Source: an uncultured Gammaproteobacteria bacterium (lineage in GTDB: Bacteria > Pseudomonadota > Gammaproteobacteria > UBA6429 > Thiohalophilaceae). Taken from it: a stretch of DNA of 64,000 nucleotides. The stretch lies in assembly GCA_913064945.1 (NCBI GenBank), contig CAJYAN010000002.1:186001-250000 (forward strand), read 5' to 3'. Shown here one piece after another: positions 47,266-56,260 of the stretch; within the stretch, counting starts at the first letter, position 1, and each line of letters starts with the position of its first letter. The notes beneath the pieces are model-generated. The model made no database searches, was not told where the DNA came from, and worked only from the letters and a program-made list of their open reading frames with translations. A program made the position numbers and the translations under genes.

Positions 47266-48444
47266 CTACAAGGGATTAACTGTTTCTGATGGCTTGCCGG
47301 GTGTATTTGGTTTTCCTAATACTGAATTACTATTTAGTTTGTAAAAATAGACATTACCAGTTGTGCTGTTGACCAAGATATAGGCATTCTTTGACGGAAT
47401 ATAGCGAAAACGTCCAAAAGTACCATTTGGTGCAGCAGTTGGCGTTACCGCGTTATCACTACTTGCCGCCATTTTCGTCCACACCCAGGTAGTTGGATCA
47501 AGTACATATACATCGGTGCCATCTAACCAACCAACAAATTTATTGATTGTTGGGTCATACTGGAATCCCATATTTTTATTATATTCTAAGGTGGTATCAC
47601 CCGATGTGGTAGGAACAAATCCATATCCGGTATCTTTTGTCAGATCCCAGACAACTATCTGACGTTTACCACCATAGCCACCAACAGCTACCATTAAACG
47701 TTTAATGGGATCAATTGCCGCAGTTGAACCAATTTCAAGATATTCACTACTTGATTTAATCTTCCATGTATCTTTCAGCGGGTTATATTCAATTAATCTA
47801 CTTCCACCATATGTTCCGTGTGAGTAAATTAAACCAGTTGCTGGGTCGACGGCTGAAATTCTATCAATAGTCCCACCTGAGGCTGGTTGTAAGCTACCTT
47901 TTCCCCAGGTATTCGTTGATATCTTAAATAAATCTGTCGTGGTGTCTCGATTAACAATTGTGCCGCAATTTGATCCATAGCCACCACCCATTACAGATAT
48001 AAAGGAGTCAATTAGGCCGCTGTATTGCAAAGTATTATATGTATGGTGTATGCCAGGTTGACCGTCTGACATATATAAAGTACATGCAACCAGAGTAGGG
48101 CTTGGATCTGTAATACGACTCCAAGTCATGGTAGAAATATCAAATGCATACATTTCGTTTCCAAAATAGTCCATATGTCCACCGCCCCACACCATAAGAC
48201 GATTCCGTTTGGTGTCAAAGGCTCCGCCGTTCCATGTGCTCATTATTGAACTCGGACCAGTGTTACCGCCGGGTGTAGGTGAAGGGTAGACTGATGATAA
48301 ATTGGTGTTGGATATTTCTAACCAGTGTCCTGGTTGAAGGCTATCAATGACATCTGCTGATGCAATTGATAAGTATGTAGTACTTAGCCCGAGGCTGATA
48401 GCAATTATACTTTTACAAACGTAATTTTTTAATGTGCAGTACAT
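47266..48444 (-). CDS. Exported kelch/galactose-oxidase-like propeller protein
   Basis: A 392-residue protein with a signal peptide (residues 1-30, CKSIIAISLGLSTTYLSIASA) and kelch-like repeats, each with strands such as RNRLMVWGGGHMDYFGNEMYAF, AVGGYGGKRQIVVWDL and NTLQYSGLIDSFISVMGGGY. No copper-binding residues of galactose oxidase could be assigned. ATG 48444 was chosen because it gives a clean signal peptide and has GAGG 6 nt upstream, 16 nt after the preceding gene's stop; a longer frame runs into that gene. It is the last of three exported proteins in one minus-strand operon. Confidence 0.75.
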   Translation of the reverse strand: MYCTLKNYVCKSIIAISLGLSTTYLSIASADVIDSLQPGHWLEISNTNLSSVYPSPTPGGNTGPSSIMSTWNGGAFDTKRNRLMVWGGGHMDYFGNEMYAFDISTMTWSRITDPSPTLVACTLYMSDGQPGIHHTYNTLQYSGLIDSFISVMGGGYGSNCGTIVNRDTTTDLFKISTNTWGKGSLQPASGGTIDRISAVDPATGLIYSHGTYGGSRLIEYNPLKDTWKIKSSSEYLEIGSTAAIDPIKRLMVAVGGYGGKRQIVVWDLTKDTGYGFVPTTSGDTTLEYNKNMGFQYDPTINKFVGWLDGTDVYVLDPTTWVWTKMAASSDNAVTPTAAPNGTFGRFRYIPSKNAYILVNSTTGNVYFYKLNSNSVLGKPNTPGKPSETVNPL

Positions 48445-48460
48445 GTTGACCTCGATAAAA

Positions 48461-50632
48461 TTAATTTCTTGGTACAATTGCGAAAGTTGGATCGGTTGAA
48501 TAGTCCGGTTTAACACTTCTGCTAATGAACTTAGACCATGCAGCAATTCCGCCTGTGATATCTGTTCTGGCACTTACAGCCAATGCTGGTTGTAGATTCG
48601 AAGGATATCCTGTAGTTGAAGTTGGATATCCGACCATTTCACCAAGATTGAGATGCAAGGCCGTTGCCATCTCCTGACTACCACATGAATAAGAAGTAAT
48701 GCTGGCATTTACTGACGGAGCATTGTAATGACCATTATTCGCTGAATAGACCTGATTCCAATTGGTAAAGGTGACTGGAGTTGATAAATCATCTCTTAAG
48801 ATAAGGCTGTAGTTTGATGCGACAATCCAGCAAAAATTAGTATCTACCATCCTGCTTACAGGAAATTTTGCTTTCCATGTGAGTAGTTTTAGGGCGTTGG
48901 GGATATTGAGGTCGGTAAGATGACCGATGCTGGCAGTAAAAAAGTCATCCTGCCATGGTGCTAGGCCCAATAAATTACTTGTATATGTGGAAGAGCGATC
49001 ATAGATATATGCATAACCATTTTGAATGGCACCGAGGTTATTTGAATATGAATTAGAGGTATTATCAATGTACGTGTTGTTATACCAATCGATATTGTTC
49101 TTCAGTATAGATGAGTAATACGTCTTCAACGGTGAATCATCGGGAGTAATATAAGCCGCATTTCCTAATGTGCGCATGGACCATGCCTGTCCCCTTACTT
49201 GTGCCCAATAGAATAGTCCTTTCTCATGTTCACGTTTATATGGGTTACTCCGAAAAATATTATAGTCGGTCCAAAATTGTAATTCTTCCAGATAGTACTG
49301 ATCGCCAGTCACGATATAGGAAACGTAAGCAAAAGAGGGCTGATGAGAGGCATCAGGGGAAAATGGTGTAGTGCAATCGCCACCACAGGCTGGGAACGAC
49401 TCATATTTTCCAGTCGTAGAGTTGTACGTGTCACTTGTGCTACCCAGTAACGTCATATAAGGATAATCCGCTGTAGTAACTGGTAAATCCGTGTTTTTAT
49501 TCCGATAGTGTATAGGCCAACTGCCGGCAAGATTGTCAGTACCGAGCATGACATCTTTTGCTCGCTGATCCTGACTTAGAATATAACGGACTGTCCAGCG
49601 TGGTAACAAACCAATATCAGGTCTGGCACCTGTGCCGGGCATGTAAGTGTTGGCAGCACCTGCTCCCATGGGCTCAATTTTACTACCAGACCAGCTACTC
49701 GCCATGCTTGCCAAACTGGACTCGGGAATGGTTAAACTTCTGTCGTAGTTCGGTATGGCCTTGCTATCTAAAAGATAAGCCACATCGTGTTTAATACTGA
49801 TGGAGGGTTGTTTTCCACACCAAAAAGTTTTGCGCCAGCGAGCTTGATGATAATGTGTGAGGGCAGAGACGTTGTAGACCGTTTTTCCGCAAAGCGTCAC
49901 TGTTGCATCATAGACATAATTTTGTGGAGCAGCCACATAAGCCCAGTCATTTTCTATGACGACATCAACTCGTACACTATCGTAGCCTGAATAAGCGCGC
50001 ACATTAAATCGTGCCGTTAGGTGTGGGTGTTTGGTGCCATCAGCTTTTGCCAGCGGTGCAGACACCATCCATTCAGTCGCAACAGGACCCTGTATCCAGG
50101 TTTTAGGTGTGGCGCTTTGTAACAACGTTTTCATTGATGCACTATAAGTTTCGCTGCTCAGGTTAATCGAAACATTACCATCAAAACCACTGCCGATGAG
50201 TCCACTTACGGTTAGCGGTGTAGTAGAGGAAGGTGTATCGACGACAATAATTTCAAGCACCTGTGAGCTATTTGCAGCAAGACTTGGGATGCGTGTTGAA
50301 ATGATGGCGTGACGTAACGAACCATCCGCATGGGTAGCTTTTTTAATGACCTGACTTGGAAGTATCTGGCCACTGCCTGAAAGTCGCACCCCCAGATTTG
50401 TGCTGGCCTTGACAGCACCTTCGGGAAACACCTGACCAAAAGTAACAGGTACTGAGGTCTGGTCGCTTCCGGAAGTATCTTTTACCGTCACGGTGACAAT
50501 CGTTGAACCAACTTGATTCTGTACTGTAGTGGTTGTGCTGGTTGTTGTACTACCGCCACCACCACCGCCACATGCCGTCAGCAGGCCTGCTATCAGTATG
50601 AACAGAATAGTTTTGAGCTGAATTGAATGCAT
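48461..50632 (-). CDS. Secreted lipoprotein, rhamnogalacturonan-lyase-like (RIFT barrel) candidate
   Basis: A 723-residue lipoprotein: lipobox LLTAC with Cys21, then a Gly/Ser/Thr-rich linker. Next comes a domain whose sequence PVTFGQVFPEGAVKAST, GQILPSQVIKKATHADGSLR resembles the N-terminal RIFT barrel of PcRGLX/YetA-type exo-lyases, where an aromatic/DGS motif is conserved. The large C-terminal part (about 380-723) looks helical with Trp/Tyr-rich stretches (QFWTDYNIFRSNPYKREHEK, WAQVRGQAWSMRTLGNAAYI) as in (alpha/alpha)-barrel polysaccharide-active enzymes. Likely cleaves or binds a surface polysaccharide. ATG 50632 precedes a clean lipoprotein signal; upstream starts are less likely. Confidence 0.65.
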   Translation of the reverse strand: MHSIQLKTILFILIAGLLTACGGGGGGSTTTSTTTTVQNQVGSTIVTVTVKDTSGSDQTSVPVTFGQVFPEGAVKASTNLGVRLSGSGQILPSQVIKKATHADGSLRHAIISTRIPSLAANSSQVLEIIVVDTPSSTTPLTVSGLIGSGFDGNVSINLSSETYSASMKTLLQSATPKTWIQGPVATEWMVSAPLAKADGTKHPHLTARFNVRAYSGYDSVRVDVVIENDWAYVAAPQNYVYDATVTLCGKTVYNVSALTHYHQARWRKTFWCGKQPSISIKHDVAYLLDSKAIPNYDRSLTIPESSLASMASSWSGSKIEPMGAGAANTYMPGTGARPDIGLLPRWTVRYILSQDQRAKDVMLGTDNLAGSWPIHYRNKNTDLPVTTADYPYMTLLGSTSDTYNSTTGKYESFPACGGDCTTPFSPDASHQPSFAYVSYIVTGDQYYLEELQFWTDYNIFRSNPYKREHEKGLFYWAQVRGQAWSMRTLGNAAYITPDDSPLKTYYSSILKNNIDWYNNTYIDNTSNSYSNNLGAIQNGYAYIYDRSSTYTSNLLGLAPWQDDFFTASIGHLTDLNIPNALKLLTWKAKFPVSRMVDTNFCWIVASNYSLILRDDLSTPVTFTNWNQVYSANNGHYNAPSVNASITSYSCGSQEMATALHLNLGEMVGYPTSTTGYPSNLQPALAVSARTDITGGIAAWSKFISRSVKPDYSTDPTFAIVPRN

Positions 50633-50666
50633 GAATGTTCTCTTTGTCGTGTGGGTCGGCATTGCG

Positions 50667-51368
50667 TTAAGGAAGCGTGATACAGCTTGAGGATGAAGCA
50701 TCAGATGCGCTCACACCATTGTAGGCTTTAATCGCGAAGCACGCCTGAGTGCTGCCAACTGGAATTGCATTCAAGATGGTATAGCCGCCAATCACCTTGC
50801 TGGGCGCGGCGGTGTTCCAACTTGAATCGCCTTTGATCAAGACGCTGACCGGGGTATTGATTGCACTGCTATTCGCCCCAACCAATATTGTATAACCAGC
50901 AGGGGAGTCTGAATTCGCAGGCCATGAAACAGTGACATTAAATGTACTGGCGACAACCGTTGCCGTGACAGGGGTGCTGTCATACTGGCCATCGTTAACA
51001 ATGAGCTGTACCAGATAATTGCCGCCAATATCGGTGGTAAAAGAGGGGGTTGCGGTATTAGAGTTTGCTAATGTTGCCTGGCTTCCGCTTGGGCGGCTCA
51101 GGAGTGTCCATTGGTATGTAATCGTATCGTTATTGGCATCATAACTGCTGCTACCGTCGAGCGACGCAAGGCTGTTTATTGCGACAGCATCTGCACGCGT
51201 AATTTTGGCGACGGGGGCCACATTACCCTGTGGGGGGTTATTATTGGTTGCACTAGTAGAGCTACTTGAAGCCCCACTACTACCACCACCGCCACAGCCC
51301 TGTAAGGTAAGTAAAACCATGGCGAGTAGCATGTAACTGAACAGGCTTTGTAATGGATATTTACTCAT
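50667..51368 (-). CDS. Exported lipoprotein with PKD-like and FnIII-like domains
   Basis: A 233-residue lipoprotein: lipobox TLQGC with Cys25 and a Gly/Ser/Asn linker. A PKD-type beta-sandwich follows (about 60-150; VAINSLASLDGSSSYDANND, TYQWTLLSRPSGS, NYLVQLIVNDGQ), then a second beta-sandwich (about 152-233; VSWPANSDSPAGYTILVG, FAIKAYNGVSASDAS). These domains are non-catalytic binding modules on cell-surface proteins. It is the first of the minus-strand trio, 34 nt before the lyase-like gene, and has a CRP-type site upstream at 51501. Confidence 0.8.
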   Translation of the reverse strand: MSKYPLQSLFSYMLLAMVLLTLQGCGGGGSSGASSSSTSATNNNPPQGNVAPVAKITRADAVAINSLASLDGSSSYDANNDTITYQWTLLSRPSGSQATLANSNTATPSFTTDIGGNYLVQLIVNDGQYDSTPVTATVVASTFNVTVSWPANSDSPAGYTILVGANSSAINTPVSVLIKGDSSWNTAAPSKVIGGYTILNAIPVGSTQACFAIKAYNGVSASDASSSSCITLP

Positions 51369-51500
51369 CAAAAGCCCCGTATGTGTGACGCTGTTTGTCC
51401 AGTAATTGCTCATGCTGTCCGCTTCCCGTGTTCGCTTTTGTGCAGTAATGCATCAGTCTTATCGGTATCTGAGAATATTCATAAAATTATTATCTTGCTT

Positions 51501-51518
51501 ATGTGAGCAACATCACAT
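51501..51518 (-). promoter_or_regulatory. CRP-like site facing the PKD lipoprotein operon
   Basis: ATGTGA-GCAACA-TCACAT, an exact match to the CRP consensus TGTGA-N6-TCACA, with palindromic flanks. It lies 133 nt upstream of the lipoprotein start. A GAATAT hexamer lies about 20 nt downstream on the minus strand, where a -10 box would be for a site centred near -41. Confidence 0.7.
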
Positions 51519-51605
51519 GATGTCGGGGAAGGGGCTCAGCAAAGTCGATTTCTTACTCAATAAATCTTACCCAATGAAGTGCAGACAGCATCACGGAAAC
51601 CACTG

Positions 51606-51615
51606 TAACTTATTG
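51606..51615. promoter_or_regulatory. TAACTTATTG box, identical to the PEP-CTERM promoter box
   Basis: Same ten bases as the near box upstream of the PEP-CTERM sigma-54 promoter. Here no convincing -24/-12 promoter is spaced to match, so chance is possible. The surrounding 51369-51914 intergenic region holds otherwise only the two CRP-like sites and no gene that I trust. Confidence 0.3.
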
Positions 51616-51759
51616 AAAAATATTAAATTAATTGTCTGCCGAGCTGATATTATGCTTATCATTTTTCCACAATTCAAAGGTAAATCCACAACTTTATAGT
51701 ATCTAGTATCGCAGCTGAAAGAACAGTGTGTACAGGTATAAGATACTTTACTTTATTTA

Positions 51760-51777
51760 TTGTGAAACCCTTCACAA
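51760..51777 (+). promoter_or_regulatory. CRP-like site facing the ACP gene
   Basis: TTGTGA-AACCCT-TCACAA, again TGTGA-N6-TCACA, 138 nt upstream of the ACP start. GATAAT (51795-51800) downstream could be its -10 box, putting the site near -40. Confidence 0.7.
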
Positions 51778-51914
51778 GTTATTGGCCGATAAAGGATAAT
51801 GTGCTGATATAGGTGGCCGTTTAGCCACTGAAAATATGCGGTGGTACGGACTTTTTATGCTGCGAAGGCATAGTGAATGTTCTGATGTGAAAAATGATAA
51901 AAATAGGGGTTTAA

Positions 51915-52160
51915 ATGGCTTTGCTGGATGAAATTAAAGTGATCTTGGGTGATGTCTTACAGCTAGGCGACAAAGTCCAGGGGTTTACTGCCACAACACG
52001 AATATTAGGGGATATACCCGAATTTGATTCCATGGCCGTGGTTAGCACCATTACCGCCATCGAAGAGGCATACGGTTTTGTCGTCGATGATGATGAAATA
52101 GATGCCGATACCTTTGAAACGCTGGGAAGCCTGACTGATTTTGTCGCTAGTAAAATCTGA
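51915..52160 (+). CDS. XrtA-associated acyl carrier protein
   Basis: An 81-residue carrier protein whose phosphopantetheine site is Ser39 (in EFDSMAVVSTITAIEEAYG; the usual DSL is DSM). Helix I has LLDEIKVILGDVLQLGDKV and the acidic C-terminus is typical. Ribosome site AGGGG at 6 nt. Exosortase A loci carry a dedicated ACP with two hydrolases, an acyl-CoA ligase-like enzyme and a PLP decarboxylase, all found here (51915-57856). It would carry an acyl or aminoacyl group that the ligase loads and something in the locus transfers; the product is unknown. Confidence 0.93.
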   Translation: MALLDEIKVILGDVLQLGDKVQGFTATTRILGDIPEFDSMAVVSTITAIEEAYGFVVDDDEIDADTFETLGSLTDFVASKI

Positions 52161-52177
52161 TATTTATCGGAAATCTG

Positions 52178-53002
52178 ATGCCAACATTGTCACCATTTTA
52201 CTTCAAAGGCAGTCGAGGGCACCTCTTTTGTCAACACCTGCAGCCTGACGAGCAGACAGACCCCGCCAGGGCCGTTCTCATACTCCCACCTTTTGCTGAC
52301 GAGATGAATAAATCCCGCCGTATGCTGTCCCAGCAGTGCTGGAGACTTGCTGAACGTGGCTACAGTGTTTATTTCCCTGATCTCTATGGTACCGGTGATA
52401 GTGAAGGAAATTTTGAGGAGGCGAGCTGGGATATCTGGCACGATGACCTGGTTAGATTGCTCCACTTGATAGCAGAAAATCAGGCGATAAGGATTTCGGT
52501 GTTAGCGATGCGAATGGGGGCGCTACTCCTGAAAGCGGTTTTAAACCATCGGCCGTCAAGCATTGACAGGATCGTCTTGTGGCAGCCTGTTCTGAATGGG
52601 GAATTGTTACTTAGCCAGTTTTATCGACTGAAACTGGCAGCCGATATGATCGGTGATCACGAAAGTCGTATGACCGCCGCTGATATTAAAAAGCTGTTAG
52701 CCGAGGGCAAGACGGTAGAAATTGCCGGATATACACTAAACCCGTTACTGGCAGAGGGGTTAGCGACTTGTAAGCTTGAAAATTTTTCATTTCCAGTAGA
52801 CGTGAGAATCGACTGGTATGAGATTGTGCCCGGAGAGGAACGCTCCATACCAATCCCAGGTCTGAAATTGGCTGAACGCATTATCAATTCAGGGGTAGAG
52901 GTCAATCAGCAAAAAATTGTTGGCGCCCCGTTCTGGTCTACTGTAGAACTTGTTGATGTGCCGGAGTTATTAAATCTTACGACAGGTCTATTTGGCAATT
53001 AA
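52178..53002 (+). CDS. XrtA-associated alpha/beta-hydrolase 2
   Basis: A 274-residue alpha/beta-hydrolase-fold protein, 17 nt after the ACP gene. Features: AVLILPPFADEMNKSRRMLS (oxyanion region) and GYSVYFPDLYGTGDSEGNFE. At the nucleophile elbow, where GxSxG is expected, the sequence is VLAMRMGALLL, so Arg replaces the Ser. This is recalled as normal for the exosortase A hydrolase 2 family, and means that classical esterase chemistry is doubtful. It may bind or present an acyl-ACP instead. Confidence 0.87.
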   Translation: MPTLSPFYFKGSRGHLFCQHLQPDEQTDPARAVLILPPFADEMNKSRRMLSQQCWRLAERGYSVYFPDLYGTGDSEGNFEEASWDIWHDDLVRLLHLIAENQAIRISVLAMRMGALLLKAVLNHRPSSIDRIVLWQPVLNGELLLSQFYRLKLAADMIGDHESRMTAADIKKLLAEGKTVEIAGYTLNPLLAEGLATCKLENFSFPVDVRIDWYEIVPGEERSIPIPGLKLAERIINSGVEVNQQKIVGAPFWSTVELVDVPELLNLTTGLFGN

Positions 53003-53003
53003 C

Positions 53004-53873
53004 ATGACAGAATCTTTTAATGAAATACCAAAGGTGTTCGCGTGTCAGGGCGAATCACTGATGGGGGTTTTGCATCATGTTTCTAATGATCAAAAAATTG
53101 GTGTTGTCATTATTGTCGGTGGTCCACAGTATCGTGTTGGTAGTCATCGTCAATTTGTACTGCTGGCGAGATATCTGGCGAAACAGAAAATACCTGTGTT
53201 GAGGTTTGATTATCGGGGCATGGGTGATAGCAGTGGCACTCTGCATGATTTTGATAGTGTCAAAGACGATATCCGTGCGGCCATTGATGTGTTGATGAAT
53301 GCACAGCCATCACTTGAAAAGGTGGTGTTGTGGGGGCTATGTGACGCTGCGTCAGCCAGCTTAATGTATGCCGGTAGTGATAAGCGAGTGAGTGGCCTGA
53401 TTTTATTAAATCCCTGGGTTAGGACTGAAGCCGGTGAAGCCAGGGCTTATTTAAAACACTACTATATTAAAAGGTTTCTGACAAAAGCGTTCTGGGCCAA
53501 GGTCTTTTCTGGAAAATTTAATCTATACGCTTCCTTGAGGTCTTTTCTGAGTCTAACTAAAGCGGTTCGACAGAGTTCCGAAAAATTATCAGCGGCGAAC
53601 CAGGATGATGATGCTCGGCCGTTACCGGAACGGATGTTGTCCGGTTTAAAACAGTTCGCCGGACAAAGCCTGGTGATATTGAGTGGTCAGGATTTGACGG
53701 CGGATCAATTCCGGGATTTAGTGGCCTCATCAGCAGATTGGCGAAATACACTAAAGCAGAAGTCGGTAGAGTTGAAAAACGTTGAGGAAGCCAATCATAC
53801 TTTCTCTTCAGAAAACTGGCGTGGCCTGGTCGAAAAGATGTCATGTGAATGGATAAAAGGACTTAAACGATGA
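53004..53873 (+). CDS. XrtA-associated alpha/beta-hydrolase 1
   Basis: A 289-residue alpha/beta-hydrolase. Features: VVIIVGGPQYRVGSHRQFVLL, VLRFDYRGMGDSSGTLHDFD, and the nucleophile elbow LWGLCDAASASL, where Cys replaces Ser. A late Glu-Ala-Asn-His (EEANHTFSSENW) supplies a candidate catalytic His. The Cys would give thioesterase or acyl-transfer chemistry. ATG 53004 is 1 nt after hydrolase 2's stop and is preferred to an in-frame TTG at 52992. Overlaps the beta-helix gene by 4 nt. Confidence 0.88.
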   Translation: MTESFNEIPKVFACQGESLMGVLHHVSNDQKIGVVIIVGGPQYRVGSHRQFVLLARYLAKQKIPVLRFDYRGMGDSSGTLHDFDSVKDDIRAAIDVLMNAQPSLEKVVLWGLCDAASASLMYAGSDKRVSGLILLNPWVRTEAGEARAYLKHYYIKRFLTKAFWAKVFSGKFNLYASLRSFLSLTKAVRQSSEKLSAANQDDDARPLPERMLSGLKQFAGQSLVILSGQDLTADQFRDLVASSADWRNTLKQKSVELKNVEEANHTFSSENWRGLVEKMSCEWIKGLKR

Positions 53874-54997
53874 GAGCAAAATTAGGAATAGCTGTTTTAA
53901 GCTTGATTTGCACACCCGCCTATTCGGCTGTGCTTAAAGTAGGACCGGGCCAGATGTATACTACACCGTCCGCTGCAGCACGGGTTGCACACGATGGCGA
54001 TGTGGTAGAGATAAGTGCGAAGGGTCACTATGTCAATGACTATGCAACCTGGACTGCAAATCGCCTAACGATAAAAGGCATCGGCGGTAAGCCCAAAATT
54101 CAAAGTGATGCAGTAATTCCAAACGGCAAAGGAATCTGGATTATTCGGGGAGACGATATTACGATATCCAATATCGAGTTTTCCGGTGCTAGAGTGAGGG
54201 ATAAAAATGGCGCGGCACTGCGCCTTGAAGGTAAAAAGTTTTCCATTCTCAATTCTTATATTCATCATAATGAAGATGGTATTCTTTCCAGTAATAATGC
54301 GGCAGCAACGATTTATATCGCTGACTGCGAGTTCGCTTATAACGGACATGGCAAAGGTCAAACCCATAATGTTTATATTGGCCGTTCAGCCTCGTTGGTG
54401 TTTATCGGGAATTTCAGTCATCACGCCATTATTGGTCATTTACTAAAGAGCCGCGCAAAAAAGAATTTGATTCTTTATAACCGCTTTATGGATGGAACGG
54501 ATGGAAAATCAAGCTATTTAATCGATCTGCCCAATGGAGGCAATGCAAGAATTATCGGCAATATACTTCAGCAGGGACCCCATACAGATAACTGGGCCAT
54601 GGTTTCATATGGCGCTGAAGGTGTCGACGCCAAAGCAAATAATTATCTTTATGTCGCCTTCAATACATTTGTAAATAATCGAAGTTCGGGGTTATTTTTA
54701 CAGTCTAAGGGACTGACAAACGGTACGGTGACGAATAATATTTTCTCGGGACCGGGTAAATTTCGTTTACCCGCTGGCATATTGAAAGACAATCAGCTTA
54801 ATTATGCCGTTAAGTACTTCGTTGACCCGGAACTTTTTGATTACCATATTACAAAGAATTCGCCTGCACGTGATTCTGCGGTAGCTGTACCCAGTGAATT
54901 CGAAACGACACTACCGGCATGGCAGCTGGAGTTTTATGGCATGGTCAAGCGAAAGAAAAGAGGCGCCGCTTACGATATGGGGGCCTTTGAATACTGA
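53870..54997 (+). CDS. Secreted right-handed beta-helix protein (polysaccharide lyase/epimerase-like)
   Basis: A 375-residue exported protein: signal peptide 1-19 (IAVLSLICTPAYS), then short repeating strands of a parallel beta-helix (ILNSYIHHNEDGILSSNNA, LYNRFMDGTDGKSSYLIDLP, VAFNTFVNNRSSGLFLQSKG), with Asn/His ladders and GAFEY at the end, as in AlgG- or pectate-lyase-type proteins. The candidate catalytic residues could not be fixed. Overlaps hydrolase 1 by 4 nt, so it is part of the ACP operon. Probably modifies or trims the exopolysaccharide outside the cell. Confidence 0.8.
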   Translation: MRAKLGIAVLSLICTPAYSAVLKVGPGQMYTTPSAAARVAHDGDVVEISAKGHYVNDYATWTANRLTIKGIGGKPKIQSDAVIPNGKGIWIIRGDDITISNIEFSGARVRDKNGAALRLEGKKFSILNSYIHHNEDGILSSNNAAATIYIADCEFAYNGHGKGQTHNVYIGRSASLVFIGNFSHHAIIGHLLKSRAKKNLILYNRFMDGTDGKSSYLIDLPNGGNARIIGNILQQGPHTDNWAMVSYGAEGVDAKANNYLYVAFNTFVNNRSSGLFLQSKGLTNGTVTNNIFSGPGKFRLPAGILKDNQLNYAVKYFVDPELFDYHITKNSPARDSAVAVPSEFETTLPAWQLEFYGMVKRKKRGAAYDMGAFEY

Positions 54998-55009
54998 GCT
55001 ATCGAAACG

Positions 55010-56248
55010 CTATACCAATATCTCTCGGCACATCGGATGACTCAGAAAGGCAGTTGGACTCGCTGTCATTCCATAGGCACCGGACTGGTATACGCAGACC
55101 AGGTCACCAACATCTGCCTGGGATAATTCCATTTTGTTCGCGAGGATATCCAGTGGTGTGCAGAGGGGGCCTACGATATTAACGACTTCTGAGACTTTGC
55201 TATGCATTTTGTTGGCGATGGCAACAGGATAATTTTTACGGATGACCTGTCCAAAATTTCCCGATGCAGCAAGGTGGTGATGGAGGCCGCCATCCGTCAC
55301 AAGGAAAGTTTCACCTCGGGATATTTTTTTATCAATTACCTTACATATATAGACTCCCGCCTCACCAACAATGAATCGACCAAGTTCGGTCGCGATCTCT
55401 GCATCCGGTAAGTGTGATTTGAGCGTGGGCAATAGCCTGTGCAGATTGTCAGATATCGGCTTCAGGTCAAGGCGTTTTTCACCTGGAAAGTAGGGGATAC
55501 CTAAACCGCCGCCAATATTCAATAATTTCACCGCAGAAGGTACGTGCTCATTCAGGCGAATCGCGAGATTAAAGGTTTTTTCGTGTGCTTCCATGATGGC
55601 TGCTTCACTCAGGTTCTGGGAACCCCAGAATATATGAAAGCCATTGAAATCAAGGTTCAGCGATTTTAGCTCTTGTAGTGTTTCAGGCACGATTTCGGCA
55701 TCAATACCAAACTGTTTTGGACCACCGCCCATTTTCATGCCGGAGGCTTTTAATTCATAATCAGGATTGACACGGATGGCGACTTTAGGGGTCGTACCAA
55801 GTTCATCAGCATGACGTGCAATACGCCGCATCTCTCCAGGCGATTCCATGTTAATAATAATACCCGCGGAGATGGCCTGCTTTAGCTCTTCATCTGTTTT
55901 TCCGGGGCCGGCGAAACTAATGAGATGAGACGGCATGTCTGTCCCAAGCGCTACTTCCAGCTCACCAATAGAGGCAAGGTCAAAACCATCCACCAGTCCC
56001 GCAAGGTGTTGTACGACTTCCGGCATGGGGTTGGCTTTAATGGCGTAGTGAAGGTGGATATCTGCAGGTAGAAACTGTCGCAGCAACTGGACTCGTTCGG
56101 TAATTAACTGGCGGTCATAAGCATAGAAGGGAGTCCGTCCCAGTTGCTGGCTTAGCGTTGTTGCCGTAATGCCGCCAATAAGCAATTCACCGTTTTGTAC
56201 CGGAAATTGATCCATTTGTGCATGTACAGGTTTTGCTTTAATCGTCAT
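55010..56248 (-). CDS. XrtA-associated PLP-dependent decarboxylase
   Basis: A 412-residue fold type III enzyme of the ornithine/diaminopimelate decarboxylase family. Features: FYAYDRQLITERVQLLRQFL, then HYAIKANPMPEVV with the PLP Lys, the PLP phosphate loop NIGGGLGIPYFPGEKRLD, TELGRFIVGEAGVYICKVID, and the late GPLCTPLDILANKME, YQSGAYGMTASPTAFLSHP. It would decarboxylate an amino acid to an amine. It is 12 nt after the acyl-CoA ligase on the minus strand, so the pair may deliver an activated amino group or acyl group to the ACP on the opposite strand. Confidence 0.9.
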   Translation of the reverse strand: MTIKAKPVHAQMDQFPVQNGELLIGGITATTLSQQLGRTPFYAYDRQLITERVQLLRQFLPADIHLHYAIKANPMPEVVQHLAGLVDGFDLASIGELEVALGTDMPSHLISFAGPGKTDEELKQAISAGIIINMESPGEMRRIARHADELGTTPKVAIRVNPDYELKASGMKMGGGPKQFGIDAEIVPETLQELKSLNLDFNGFHIFWGSQNLSEAAIMEAHEKTFNLAIRLNEHVPSAVKLLNIGGGLGIPYFPGEKRLDLKPISDNLHRLLPTLKSHLPDAEIATELGRFIVGEAGVYICKVIDKKISRGETFLVTDGGLHHHLAASGNFGQVIRKNYPVAIANKMHSKVSEVVNIVGPLCTPLDILANKMELSQADVGDLVCVYQSGAYGMTASPTAFLSHPMCREILV

Positions 56249-56260
56249 AGATAAAATTCG

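Noticed and set aside
51406-51699. 97-codon plus-strand ORF in the divergent intergenic region
   Set aside because: No ribosome site or recognisable domain; it is Cys/His-rich without pattern and covers the CRP-like site.
51811-51826. AGGTGGCCGTTTAGCC with correct GG/GC spacing upstream of the ACP gene
   Set aside because: It misses most other sigma-54 consensus bases and is equally well explained as a small hairpin GTGGC/GCCAC.
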